Assembly: GCF_002250505.1 (NCBI RefSeq)
Contig: NZ_NJGY01000001.1
Coordinates: forward strand, 248,001 to 312,000
Direction: 5' to 3'
Length of the DNA: 64,000 nt
DNA from: Janthinobacterium sp. PC23-8
GTDB taxonomy: Bacteria > Pseudomonadota > Gammaproteobacteria > Burkholderiales > Burkholderiaceae_D
The stretch's first letter is position 1. The number at the start of each line of letters is the position of its first letter. The position numbers and the translations under genes are program-made. Below the pieces are notes generated by a model. That model did not search any database. It was not told the origin of the DNA and worked only from the letters and a program-made list of their open reading frames with translations. Shown in pieces: positions 16,867 to 26,066 of this stretch.

Positions 16867-17846
16867 AAACTGCTTCGACAATCTCCACGATCGTGCTGCT
16901 GCTGGCCGCCTATGTCGCCGTGCCGCTGGCGCTGGGCGGCAATCACTATGTGATGAGCATGGTGGTGGCGGCCCTGATCATCGGCGGCGTGGCCCTGTCC
17001 TGGGCCCTGCTGGGCAACCTGGGCGGCATGGTGAGCTTCGGCCATGCGGCGTTCTTCGGCGTCGGCGCCTATGTCTCGGCGCTCGCCACCGTGAAACTGG
17101 GCCTGCCGGTGTTTGCCGCCATGCTGCTCGGCGGCGTCGGCGCGACGATCTCCGCCGTCATCATGCTGCCGGTACTGCGCCTGCGCGGACCGTATTTTGC
17201 GCTGGCCATTCTCGCCTACGCGCATATCTTCCGCATCGTGGCCACCGAATGGAGTTCACTGACCGGCGGCTCGGGCGGCGTGGCCAATATCCCGACACTT
17301 CCCACCGTGTTCGGCGTTGACCTGGCCAGCAAGACCGGCGCCTACCTGGTGGTGCTGACGCTGGTGGTGGCCTGTGCGTTCGCCTACGGCCGCATCCGCT
17401 CCAGCTACTACGGCATCGCCCTGCGCGCCATGCACGACAGCGAGGACGCCACGCGCGTGGTCGGCGTCAACAGCACCTTGCTCAAAGGCGCGATGCTGCT
17501 GGTATCGGCCTTCATGGCCGGCCTGTTCGGCGCCTTCAACGCCCACTACATCAACTTCCTGGAACCCGATTACGCCTTCAACAGCCTGTGGGTGACCTTG
17601 CCCATCGTGGCGGCGATTTTCGGCGGCTACCGCACCATCCTCGGCCCCGTGCTGGGCGCGGTGGTGGTCTATCTGGTCGACCAGCTGATCTTCAAGTCGC
17701 TGATCCCCACCGGCCACCAGCTGGTGCTGGGCGTGCTGCTGGTGGCGATGATCGTCCTGAGCCCGAACGGCCTGCTGCCGCTGCTGAAAAAATGGCTGAA
17801 AAGAGCGCTGTTCAAGGAAAAGGCAAGGGAGAAAACACATGCTTGA
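16863..17846 (+). CDS. livM: Branched-chain-amino-acid-type ABC permease, LivM-like
   Basis: Second permease of the importer, 327 residues, with multiple membrane helices. Family features include ALSWALLGNLGGMVSFGHAA, RGPYFALAILAYAHIFRIVA, the EAA-like loop GIALRAMHDSEDATRVVGVN, and GGYRTILGPVLGAVVVYLVD. The start overlaps the livH stop by 4 bases. The longest open frame begins 405 bases further upstream inside livH in the other frame and is an artefact. The 3' end overlaps the ATPase start by 8 bases. The C-terminus is lysine-rich (KKWLKRALFKEKAREK), consistent with a cytoplasmic tail. Confidence 0.92.
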   Translation: MKTASTISTIVLLLAAYVAVPLALGGNHYVMSMVVAALIIGGVALSWALLGNLGGMVSFGHAAFFGVGAYVSALATVKLGLPVFAAMLLGGVGATISAVIMLPVLRLRGPYFALAILAYAHIFRIVATEWSSLTGGSGGVANIPTLPTVFGVDLASKTGAYLVVLTLVVACAFAYGRIRSSYYGIALRAMHDSEDATRVVGVNSTLLKGAMLLVSAFMAGLFGAFNAHYINFLEPDYAFNSLWVTLPIVAAIFGGYRTILGPVLGAVVVYLVDQLIFKSLIPTGHQLVLGVLLVAMIVLSPNGLLPLLKKWLKRALFKEKAREKTHA

Positions 17847-18544
17847 ACTTGAGAATGTGTCGGTACGCTTCGGCGGGCTGACGGCGGTCGATTCGGTTAC
17901 CTTGCGTATCGCCAGCAATGACGTGATCGGCCTGGTGGGCTCGAACGGCGCCGGCAAGACCACGCTGTTCAATGCGATTTCCGGCCTGGTGCGCCCGACC
18001 AGCGGCGCGATCCGCTTCGAGGGACGCGACGTGATGGCCACGCCCATGTACCGGCGCGCGCGCCTGGGGATCGGGCGCACCTTCCAGATTCCGCAACCGA
18101 TGCATGAACTGACGGTGCGCGAAAACCTGGTCGTCGCGCAGCGCTTCGGCACGGGCCAGGTCGATCACAAAAAAATCGATGAAATCCTCGATTTCACCAG
18201 CCTGGCCGCCAAGGCCGGGCGCGATGCGGCCAGCGAACTGGCGCTGACCGAATTGAAGGCGCTGGAAGTGGCGAAAGCGCTGGCCACCAACCCGAAGCTG
18301 CTGCTGCTCGACGAAGTGCTGGCCGGCCTGGAGACAACCGGCAAGCGCCGCTTCATGGGCATGCTGAAGGACCTGCATGCCACATTCGGCGTGGGGATCG
18401 TAATGATCGAACACGATATCGAGACCATCAGCAATCTGTGTCCGCGCGTGGCCGTGCTCAATTTTGGCCAGCTGATCGCCGACGGCACGCCGGACGCGGT
18501 GTTCCGCGATCCGGCCGTCATCAAAAGTTATACAGGAGCGGCAG

Positions 18545-18552
<8 letters not shown>
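17839..18552 (+). CDS. livG: ABC importer ATPase, LivG-like
   Basis: ATP-binding subunit of 237 residues. Walker A is GSNGAGKTTL, Walker B LLLLDEVLAGLE, and the H-loop IEHDIE. The usual ABC signature (LSGGQ, or LPYGQQ in LivG) is replaced by a run reading SELALTELKALEVAKALA. This substitution is known in a subgroup of LivG proteins that read LTLAGRK-like at this point, so it is probably not inactivating, but it is worth noting. Start and stop both overlap neighbours by 8 bases, showing a tightly coupled livM-livG-livF block. Confidence 0.9.
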
Positions 18553-19246
<694 letters not shown>

Positions 19247-19251
19247 GAGCT

Positions 19252-20235
19252 TTATTCCTGTTCGTCGGCCAGCTTCTCAAACGCCGCCAGCGCGCCCCTG
19301 CCCAGGCCGGCCACCACAAAAGGATCGTCGGCATCGAACTGGGCGGCATCGACCAGCATGCGCAGCTTGCTCAGGCGCTCGCCCAGCGACAGCGCTTGCG
19401 CCTGGGCGTTGGCATCAAGCTGTCCGGCCTGGGTGATCGCGCTGGTGACGGAGTCGGGAAACTCCCATAATTCGGCGATCTTGGCCGACAAGATCCGTGC
19501 TTGCGCAAATACCTCGGCGATAAAGGCGCTTGACTGGGGAAAGGCATCGGCCCCATGCATCTGGTCGATCAGGCGAAACGCCACCACCAGGCCGACGTTG
19601 CTCATCAGGCCCGCCAGATAAGCGTCGAAGGTGTTCGCCTGCATGGCTGGCGCCAGCAGGCTGGCGGCCAGCGCGCATTTCTCGGACTGCTGCCAGATCA
19701 GCGGCGCCGTGCGCACGGTCAGCCCACCGCTTTGCATGCTGACGATGGGACGGAAGGCGACACGGGCCAGCAGCATGCGCATGCCGGTTTGCCCGAGCAG
19801 CATGATGGCGCCGTCCATATTGGTGATCGATGGACTGGCGTTATAGCGCGACTGGTAGCAGGGCCGGTTCGCTTCGCGGTAGACCTCGGCGACCAGCACC
19901 ACGTCCTGGCCCAACTGGCGCGACAGTTCGGCGGCGTTCATGTCATCTTCTTGCAAGGTACGCATCAACTGCGGAATGATGGAGGGAATGCGCGGCACCA
20001 GGGCAGCGCCAGCGATGGGCTCACGGACCAGTCGCGTCAACTCGTCCAGGATCTGCTGTTCGGTCTGCGCCTGCGCCTGCGCCGGCCCCACAGCCGCAAG
20101 CCAGCGGTAGTAGCGAGCGTCGATTTCGGCAATCGGGGCCGGCTGGTGCTCGACCTTGGGTGCCGCCGCTGCGGTGACTGGCGCGGGCTTGTTTTTTTCC
20201 TCGCCGCCGTTGAGTAATTTTCCTATCCAACTCAT
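19252..20235 (-). CDS. HDOD domain protein
   Basis: Protein of 327 residues. After a Pro/Ala-rich N-terminal linker (about 1-60), residues about 70-320 carry an HDOD domain, a degenerate HD-like helical fold used in bacterial signalling. Visible features are LVPRIPSIIPQLMRTLQEDD, ELSRQLGQDVVLVAEVYREA, ITNMDGAIMLLGQTGMRMLL and the later helices AYLAGLMSNVGLVVAFRLID. The HD catalytic pair is absent, as usual in this family, so an enzymatic role is not expected. HDOD proteins often act in c-di-GMP or stress signalling and in regulation of motility. No partner gene is adjacent. Confidence 0.85.
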   Translation of the reverse strand: MSWIGKLLNGGEEKNKPAPVTAAAAPKVEHQPAPIAEIDARYYRWLAAVGPAQAQAQTEQQILDELTRLVREPIAGAALVPRIPSIIPQLMRTLQEDDMNAAELSRQLGQDVVLVAEVYREANRPCYQSRYNASPSITNMDGAIMLLGQTGMRMLLARVAFRPIVSMQSGGLTVRTAPLIWQQSEKCALAASLLAPAMQANTFDAYLAGLMSNVGLVVAFRLIDQMHGADAFPQSSAFIAEVFAQARILSAKIAELWEFPDSVTSAITQAGQLDANAQAQALSLGERLSKLRMLVDAAQFDADDPFVVAGLGRGALAAFEKLADEQE

Positions 20236-20417
20236 TTTGCCGTCCCCAGCTCTCTATGCTTCACTATCGGGAAATATCATCCCCGTGATTTTACCTGATC
20301 AGCGCACCGATCAAACGGCAAATTCTGGCCAGCCTGGTCCCGCTGTTGCAAAGTGATACAGTGGTGCTGACGCAGAAAGCGATCCCGAATCGACTTCGGA
20401 CAGAAAGGACGATCATC

Positions 20418-21002
20418 ATGAACAACAGTCTTGCGCATTACATCAGTACCCAGGCGTATAACAACGCCTGGGCCAACCACCGCCTGTACCAGGCCTGCGT
20501 CCAATTGTCGCCGTCCGGGTTCCAGGCCGTGCGCACCAGCTTTTTCCCCACCATCCAGGCCACGCTCAATCATATCCTGACGTGCGACTGGTTTTATCTC
20601 GATGCGCTCGAGCGCGAACTGCGCGGCGAGCCGCCACACCCTGACTGTTACGTGTTTTTTGCGCAGGACGAACCGTTCGACAACTGCCCGGCACTGCAGG
20701 CGGCCCAGCGCGCGTCGGATGAACGACTGATCGCGCACTGCCGGCAGCTGACCGACGCCGACCTGGCGCGCCCCGTCACCATCTTGCGCGATACGCCGCA
20801 GATCGACACGCGCATGCGCCTGCTGGCCCATCTGTTCCAGCACCAGATCCACCACCGGGGCCAGGTGCACGCCATGCTGTCCGGCACGTCCATTGCGCCG
20901 CCGCAGCTGGACGAATTTTTCAGCAGCGGCGAGGCGGACCTGCGGGCGCAGGATTTTGCGCAGCTGGGCTGGACCGAAGCATCGGTCTGGGGAGCGCGCT
21001 GA
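20418..21002 (+). CDS. DinB family protein
   Basis: Four-helix-bundle metalloprotein of 194 residues of the DinB/YfiT type. The three metal-binding histidines are seen in ATLNHILTCDWFYLD and HLFQHQIHHRGQVHAML. The family includes thiol-dependent transferases and many uncharacterised proteins. Start ATG 20418 is preceded by AAAGGACG; the longer frame upstream has no ribosome site. It ends one base before the stop of the convergent VOC gene. Function unknown. Confidence 0.88.
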   Translation: MNNSLAHYISTQAYNNAWANHRLYQACVQLSPSGFQAVRTSFFPTIQATLNHILTCDWFYLDALERELRGEPPHPDCYVFFAQDEPFDNCPALQAAQRASDERLIAHCRQLTDADLARPVTILRDTPQIDTRMRLLAHLFQHQIHHRGQVHAMLSGTSIAPPQLDEFFSSGEADLRAQDFAQLGWTEASVWGAR

Positions 21003-21003
21003 A

Positions 21004-21396
21004 CTATTCAGCCTGGTGGCAGCAGACGCACAGCTTGTTGCCATCGAGATCGCGAAAGTAGGCGCCGTAATAATTGTCGTGATAATGGGGCCGCAGGCCG
21101 GGCGGCCCTTCACACACGGCCCCATGCGCCAGCGCTACCTGGTAACTGCGCTCGACCTGGGCCCGGCTGTTCGCCAGCAGCGCCATCATTTGCCCGTTGC
21201 CGGGCGAGGCCGCCTGGCCATCGTGCGGCGCGCCGAGCACGAACAGCGGGCGTGGCACATCCGGCGTCATCCAGCCGGCCCACGGCTTGGCCGGGTCGTG
21301 AAATTTCTGCACCAGGCCCAGCTCGCCAAGCAAGGCTGCGTAAAAATCATAAGCGCGTGAAAAATCATTGGTGCCGAGGCAAAGATGGGACAGCAT
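21004..21396 (-). CDS. VOC (glyoxalase/bleomycin-resistance fold) protein
   Basis: Small VOC-fold protein of 130 residues. It starts MLSHLCLGTNDFSRAYDFY and ends with the typical paired-beta strand YGAYFRDLDGNKLCVCCHQ, with His near the start and Glu/Asp in the last module as possible metal ligands. The start was placed at ATG 21396 because AAGGAAACGC precedes it; the longer frame adds 63 residues not found in the fold. Divergent from the GNAT gene. Substrate unknown. Confidence 0.88.
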   Translation of the reverse strand: MLSHLCLGTNDFSRAYDFYAALLGELGLVQKFHDPAKPWAGWMTPDVPRPLFVLGAPHDGQAASPGNGQMMALLANSRAQVERSYQVALAHGAVCEGPPGLRPHYHDNYYGAYFRDLDGNKLCVCCHQAE

Positions 21397-21478
21397 GCGT
21401 TTCCTTTCGAAGCAAACAGGGACGACCGGTATTACCCTGGGCTGATTATAATGGCGCATCTCTTTTTGGTACGCCATC

Positions 21479-22006
21479 ATGACCGCTATCAGCCGCCTGC
21501 AATTGCACGCCCCCACCGCCGCCGACACGCATGATCTGCTCGCCTTCGAGGTCGAAAATCGCGCCCACTTCGAAACCTGGGTCACGGCCCGCGCACAGTC
21601 GTATTACGAGCTCGACGCGGTTGCCGCCATGATCGAACAGGCGCAACGCGAACGCGAGCAGGACCAGTCTTACCAGTTCCTGGCCAGGCTCGACGGACAG
21701 ATTGTCGGCCGTGTCAACCTGACGGCGGTGACGCGGCCCTATTTCAACAAGGCGCAGCTGGGCTACCGCATCGGCGCACAGTTTGGCGGGCGCGGCTATG
21801 CCAGCCGGCTGGTGGCGCTGCTGCTGGAACAGGCGTTCGGGCCGCTGGACCTGTGGCGCCTGGAAGCGACCGTGCGGCTGCCCAACCTGGCGTCGGCAAA
21901 AGTACTGCAGCGTAATGGCTTCCATCAGTACGGCACGTCGGAACAAGCCATGTATTTCGATGGCGCCTGGCGCGACCTGCTGTATTTCGAGCGCCGCAAG
22001 GCATAG
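21479..22006 (+). CDS. GNAT acetyltransferase, RimJ/RimL-like
   Basis: N-acetyltransferase of 175 residues. The acetyl-CoA-binding motif A is visible as QLGYRIGAQFGGRGYASRLV, with the Q/RxxGxG/A-like pattern GGRGYA, followed by LWRLEATVRLPNLASAKVLQ and RNGFHQYGTSEQAMYFDGAW. This arrangement is that of RimJ/RimL-type enzymes that acetylate protein N-termini or small molecules. Target not predictable. Confidence 0.9.
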   Translation: MTAISRLQLHAPTAADTHDLLAFEVENRAHFETWVTARAQSYYELDAVAAMIEQAQREREQDQSYQFLARLDGQIVGRVNLTAVTRPYFNKAQLGYRIGAQFGGRGYASRLVALLLEQAFGPLDLWRLEATVRLPNLASAKVLQRNGFHQYGTSEQAMYFDGAWRDLLYFERRKA

Positions 22007-22150
22007 CAAGCGCAGCGGCAAACAGCGTCTTTCCTGGCTGCCATCCTGTTTTTTCGCCAGCGCCAGCGACTTTAATCGAGCGCAAAGTACGTCAACGTCG
22101 GACTGACAAACTCAAGGTCCGGGAATCTTCTCTCTCTTGGCGAGTCCAAC

Positions 22151-22402
22151 ATGAAACTGCGCCACCGCCTGTTCGAACACGTGCTGCTGATGCTGCTGTT
22201 GGCCCTGGCCATCTTCGGCGCCGCCATCGTGCTGGTCTGGATGACGCAGTGGGCCGAAACCTTGCAATTGCCGGCTTATCTGGTCTATGGCATGCACCTG
22301 GTCGGCATGGTGCTGTTTTTTCTCGATGGCTGCGTCGTCATTGCCGCCAGCAGCATCCTTGCCGCCCGCCTGTACCAATTGTTATCGAAGGAGGACATAT
22401 GA
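22151..22402 (+). CDS. Small two-helix membrane protein, function unknown
   Basis: Protein of 83 residues with two predicted transmembrane helices (VLLMLLLALAIFGAAIVLVW and YGMHLVGMVLFFLDGCVVIA) and short charged ends. No known motif. Its stop overlaps the start of the next small membrane gene by 4 bases (ATGA at 22399-22402), so the pair is translationally coupled. AAGGAGGAC at 22388-22396 within this gene is the ribosome site of the next. Confidence 0.75.
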   Translation: MKLRHRLFEHVLLMLLLALAIFGAAIVLVWMTQWAETLQLPAYLVYGMHLVGMVLFFLDGCVVIAASSILAARLYQLLSKEDI

Positions 22403-22653
22403 ATCCGCGCCATCCCCTGGATGCCATCCTTATCCTGCGCCATCCCCGCCGTTTCTGGCTGACCTCGCTCGCCATCGCCTTGATCTGCGCCATCGTGCTC
22501 GCGCCATGGCTAGCCAGTTCGCCGTGGCTGGTGGCGATCCCCCTGGTTGTCGGCGGCTTGCTGGTGGCGCTGGGCGAATTATGGGAAGAGCTGCGTGGCC
22601 AGCCCTTGCAGGGCGACAGAAACGACCCGGCCACGCCTTGCCGACGGCCCTGA
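22399..22653 (+). CDS. Small membrane protein, function unknown
   Basis: Protein of 84 residues with two hydrophobic segments (WLTSLAIALICAIVLAPWLA and WLVAIPLVVGGLLVALGELW) and a polar, acidic tail. Coupled by an ATGA overlap to the preceding small membrane gene and preceded by a strong ribosome site. The pair sits 153 bases upstream of a signal peptidase I gene. Whether they act together is inference. Confidence 0.7.
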   Translation: MNPRHPLDAILILRHPRRFWLTSLAIALICAIVLAPWLASSPWLVAIPLVVGGLLVALGELWEELRGQPLQGDRNDPATPCRRP

Positions 22654-22806
22654 GTCCTGCCCATGAGGCCGGCGCGCAACAGTGCACGGCAATTTGCACA
22701 GGCAAGCGCCCTGTTTAAGAATCGCTTCAGTCTCGCCGGGCATCGTGGGCAGGTGCTGCCAACCAGACAGCACCCCACCATCCGACCCTGACAAGAAAGT
22801 ATTACC

Positions 22807-23487
22807 ATGCCGATCAGCACCTGGCTGCGCGCCAACAAAGGTTTTATCATGTTCCTGATGCTGTTCGGCGTGTTCCGAACCGCCGTGGCCGACTGGAATC
22901 CTATCCCCTCGGCATCGATGCGGCCCAACCTGCTCGAAGGCGACGTGGTATTCGTCAATCGCCTGGCCTACAACCTCAAAGTGCCGCTGACCGACATCGT
23001 GCTGCAACATACGGGCGAGCCGCAGCGCGGCGACATCGTCACCTTTTCCTCGCCCCTTGACGGCACGCGCCTGATCAAGCGCATCGTCGGCCTGCCCGGC
23101 GATACGGTGGCAATGCGCAATGAGCAGTTGGTCATCAACGGCCAGGCGGCGCAGTACAGCGCACTCGACACGGTCGCGGAAACCGTCGCTGCCGTCGGCC
23201 AGTTGCAGGAACAGCTGGTCAGCGAACAGGGCAGCGGCCAGGCGCAGCCGCACCGCATCCAGCTGCTGCCGCAAGTGCCGGCGCGGCGCAATTTCGCCGC
23301 CGTCACCGTGCCTGCCGGCCACTACATGATGCTGGGCGACAACCGCGACAACAGCGCCGACTCGCGCTATTTCGGCTTCGTGCCGCGCGCACTGCTGATC
23401 GGCAAGGCCGAGACCATCCTGGTGTCGGCCAATATCCAGGACCACTGGCAGCCGCGATTTTCACGGTTCGGCACTGCGTTGAAGTAA
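22807..23487 (+). CDS. lepB: Signal peptidase I
   Basis: Type I signal peptidase of 226 residues that cleaves signal peptides from exported proteins in the inner membrane. It has a single N-terminal transmembrane segment (residues about 12-28), the catalytic serine in PSASMRP (Ser37), box C with RGDIVTFSSP, the general-base lysine in GTRLIKRIVGLPGD (Lys91), and box E GDNRDNSADSRYFGFVP. The usual housekeeping LepB of proteobacteria has two transmembrane segments and is longer (about 300 residues) and sits next to lepA. This shorter copy is away from lepA and is probably a second, accessory peptidase. Confidence 0.92.
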   Translation: MPISTWLRANKGFIMFLMLFGVFRTAVADWNPIPSASMRPNLLEGDVVFVNRLAYNLKVPLTDIVLQHTGEPQRGDIVTFSSPLDGTRLIKRIVGLPGDTVAMRNEQLVINGQAAQYSALDTVAETVAAVGQLQEQLVSEQGSGQAQPHRIQLLPQVPARRNFAAVTVPAGHYMMLGDNRDNSADSRYFGFVPRALLIGKAETILVSANIQDHWQPRFSRFGTALK

Positions 23488-23544
23488 GCATGTACGTAAC
23501 AGCGACGCGCATGGGCAAGGGGATTTTCGCGTAGCATGTGAATC

Positions 23545-24408
23545 ATGCATACCATTACTTCCTCCAGCCCGCCCTGCGCCAGCCACGGCGAGGCCGCCGA
23601 ACAGCTGGCGCACTTCCTGCAACGGCATCCCGACGTACTGCTGCTGACGGGCGCAGGCATCAGCACGGCGTCCGGCATTCCCGATTACCGCGATACCGAT
23701 GGCGTGCGGCGCGGCAATGCGCCCGTGCAAGGGCCGGACTTCCGGCGCCAGCCGGCCGTGCAGCGCCGCTACTGGGCGCGCAGCATGGTCGGTTATCCTG
23801 CCTTGTCGCGCGCGCAGGCCAATCCCGGCCACCTGGCCATCGCGCAACTGGCGCAGCAGGGCAGCATCGGCAGCCTGGTCACGCAAAATGTCGACGGCCT
23901 GCACCAGCAGGCCGGCAGCGTTGACGTCACCGAATTGCACGGCAGCATACATGCGGTGGTCTGCCTCGATTGCCACGCCCACTATGCGCGCCGCACGGTG
24001 CAGGACATGCTGGAATACGACAACCCGCAGATGGTGGGCACCACCGCCACCCCGGCGCCCGATGGCGACGCCCTGCTCGAACCGGGTCAGCTGGCCAGCT
24101 TTACCGTGCCGCGCTGCCTGCACTGCGGCGGCACGCTGAAACCCGACGTGGTGTTTTTCGGCGACGGCGTGCCCGCCGCCTGCGCCGCCGAAGCGGCGCA
24201 CAAGATGCGGGACGCCAGCGCCCTGCTGGTGATCGGCTCGTCCGTGATGGTGTATTCCAGCTTTCGCCTGTGCCGCATGGCGGCCGAAGCGGGCAAGCCG
24301 CTGGCCGCCATCAACCTGGGCAAGACGCGCGCCGATGACCTGCTCGGCTTGAAGATTGCAGCGCCAGCGCAAACACTGCTGCCGACGGTCGCCGCCATGC
24401 TCGCCTGA
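23545..24408 (+). CDS. NAD-dependent protein deacylase, sirtuin family
   Basis: Sir2-type enzyme of 287 residues that removes acyl groups from lysine using NAD+. Motifs: LLLTGAGISTASGIPDYRD (NAD binding), SLVTQNVDGLHQQAG, catalytic His in TELHGSIHAV, and zinc-binding cysteines CLDCH and CLHCG. The pattern with a longer insertion between the zinc cysteines is that of the class II/SIRT4-like bacterial sirtuins. Followed after 39 bases by S-formylglutathione hydrolase in the same direction. Confidence 0.93.
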   Translation: MHTITSSSPPCASHGEAAEQLAHFLQRHPDVLLLTGAGISTASGIPDYRDTDGVRRGNAPVQGPDFRRQPAVQRRYWARSMVGYPALSRAQANPGHLAIAQLAQQGSIGSLVTQNVDGLHQQAGSVDVTELHGSIHAVVCLDCHAHYARRTVQDMLEYDNPQMVGTTATPAPDGDALLEPGQLASFTVPRCLHCGGTLKPDVVFFGDGVPAACAAEAAHKMRDASALLVIGSSVMVYSSFRLCRMAAEAGKPLAAINLGKTRADDLLGLKIAAPAQTLLPTVAAMLA

Positions 24409-24447
24409 GCGAGGCTGGCTATACTACGATATTGACAAGGAGAATTC

Positions 24448-25311
24448 ATGCTGGAACTGTTGAGTGAACACGCCTGCTTTGGCGGCGTCCAACGCTTTTA
24501 TCGCCACGATGCACAAGCGATCGGCTTGCCGATGCGCTTTTCGGTATTTATTCCGGCCAGCACCAGGGACCAGGCAGGCAAGTCGCCCGCCCTGTTCTAC
24601 CTGGCCGGCCTGACCTGCACCGAAGAAACCTTCATGATCAAGGGCGGCGCCCAGCGCGTGGCGGCCGAGGAAGGCCTGATATTGATCAGCCCCGACACCA
24701 GCCCGCGCGGCGCCAATATCGCCGGCGAAACGGATGGCTGGGACTTCGGCGCCGGCGCCGGCTTTTATGTCGACGCCACCGAAGCGCCATGGAGCGCGCA
24801 CTACCGCATGTACAGCTACATCCTGGAACTGCGCGCGCTGCTGGAACAGGAACTGAACCTCGACCCGCAACGCACTGGCATCTTCGGCCATTCGATGGGC
24901 GGCCACGGCGCGCTGGTGCTGGCCCTGCGCAATCCCGGACTGTTCCGCTCGGTATCGGCTTTTGCGCCGATCACCGCGCCCTCGCAATGCCCGTGGGGCA
25001 AGAAGGCTTTTACGGGCTACCTGGGCGGCGACGCCAGCACCTGGCGGCAATATGACGCCAGCGCGCTGATGGCAGCAATGCAAGGGCAAGCTGCGCCATT
25101 TCCTGATGGCATACTGATCGACCAGGGCCTGGCCGACAAATTCCTGCCCGACCAGCTGTTCCCAAACGTCTTCGAAGCGGCCTGCCGCGACGCGGGCCAG
25201 CCCCTGACGCTGCGCCGCCATGCGGGCTACGACCACGGCTATTATTTCATTTCCACCTTCGTGGAAGACCATCTGCGCTTTCATGCGCGCAATTTGCGCA
25301 GCGGGACCTGA
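24448..25311 (+). CDS. fghA: S-formylglutathione hydrolase
   Basis: Esterase of 287 residues that hydrolyses S-formylglutathione to formate and glutathione, the last step of glutathione-dependent formaldehyde detoxification. Family features are YLAGLTCTEETFMIKGGAQR, SPDTSPRGANIAGETDGWDF, the elbow GHSMGGHGALVLALRNP with Ser near 149, and the C-terminal HAGYDHGYYFI containing the catalytic His. A strong AAGGAG precedes the ATG. The partner class III alcohol dehydrogenase gene is not adjacent. The formate produced could feed the formate dehydrogenase encoded later in this window, which is inference. Convergent with the next gene, 3 bases apart. Confidence 0.93.
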   Translation: MLELLSEHACFGGVQRFYRHDAQAIGLPMRFSVFIPASTRDQAGKSPALFYLAGLTCTEETFMIKGGAQRVAAEEGLILISPDTSPRGANIAGETDGWDFGAGAGFYVDATEAPWSAHYRMYSYILELRALLEQELNLDPQRTGIFGHSMGGHGALVLALRNPGLFRSVSAFAPITAPSQCPWGKKAFTGYLGGDASTWRQYDASALMAAMQGQAAPFPDGILIDQGLADKFLPDQLFPNVFEAACRDAGQPLTLRRHAGYDHGYYFISTFVEDHLRFHARNLRSGT

Positions 25312-25314
25312 GTC

Positions 25315-25974
25315 TCAGCCGCCGGAACGCCCGTTGAAATGCCGGGTGTACCAGTCGCCAGCGAGCAAGGCCGCCTGATGGCGCGCATCAACGCTGCCGG
25401 GGGCGGCGATCTGTTCCAGTTGCTTGTCGCCGCGTAGCGCGGCGAACGCCATCCGGTTCAGGCCGGCTACGTCCGGGTCGCGCCCGGAAACGATCAACAG
25501 CGAGGGCACGCGCACATTGCCCAACGCCGCCTTGCCTGCCAGCGCCACCTGGGCGTCGCACACGGCCAGGGCGGCCAGCTCGCTGCCGCGCCAGGCGGCC
25601 AGTTGCATCACCACCGCCGCGCTGGCGCCATGGCCGTACAGGCCGCAGGGCAACTGGCGCGTGGACGGGTCGATGCGCAGCCAGCCCAGCGCTTTTTCCA
25701 GCTGGCGCGCCAGCAAGACGATATCGGCGTGCAGAAAATAGCGGTGGCCGCCCTCGCCGCCGCCGGGCGTAACGCCGGCCTGGTCAAAGCACAGGGTGGC
25801 GAGACCGGCGCGCACGAAGTCAATGGCGGTTGCTTGCGTGGCGGCATTGCGGTGGCCGCCGTCCAGGCTGGCGCCGTGGGCAAACAGCACCACGCCTACC
25901 GGGCGTTCCGGCAACATCAGTATGCCGTCCAGTTCCACTTCGTCTGCCGTAATGCTGACAAATTGCTCTTGCAT
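25315..25974 (-). CDS. Dienelactone hydrolase family protein
   Basis: Alpha/beta hydrolase of 219 residues. The start is placed at the ATG giving MQEQFVSITADEVELDGILM, because GGGAGG lies just before it; the longest frame adds 15 residues. The oxyanion region is FAHGASLDGGHRNAA. The elbow is unusual: the family reads GASTG, whereas here LYGHGASAAVV has GASAA with two extra residues before it. The later Asp (SGRDPDV) and His (DARHQAALLA) could complete a triad. Lies 92 bases after the molybdenum hydroxylase large subunit on the same strand and may be its last operon gene. Confidence 0.78.
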   Translation of the reverse strand: MQEQFVSITADEVELDGILMLPERPVGVVLFAHGASLDGGHRNAATQATAIDFVRAGLATLCFDQAGVTPGGGEGGHRYFLHADIVLLARQLEKALGWLRIDPSTRQLPCGLYGHGASAAVVMQLAAWRGSELAALAVCDAQVALAGKAALGNVRVPSLLIVSGRDPDVAGLNRMAFAALRGDKQLEQIAAPGSVDARHQAALLAGDWYTRHFNGRSGG

Positions 25975-26066
25975 GGTTGCCTCCCTGACGTACAGTCCGG
26001 ACTTCCCGGGCGGCGCCAAGGCAGGAGCCTGGCCGCATGCTCAGTGTAGCAAACTCGCCGCCAGGT

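Noticed and set aside
25315..25974. Loss of the catalytic serine in the DLH-type protein
   Set aside because: At first the elbow seemed to read GHGAS without Ser in the centre, but with two inserted residues the GASAA pattern places Ser normally, so inactivity cannot be claimed.
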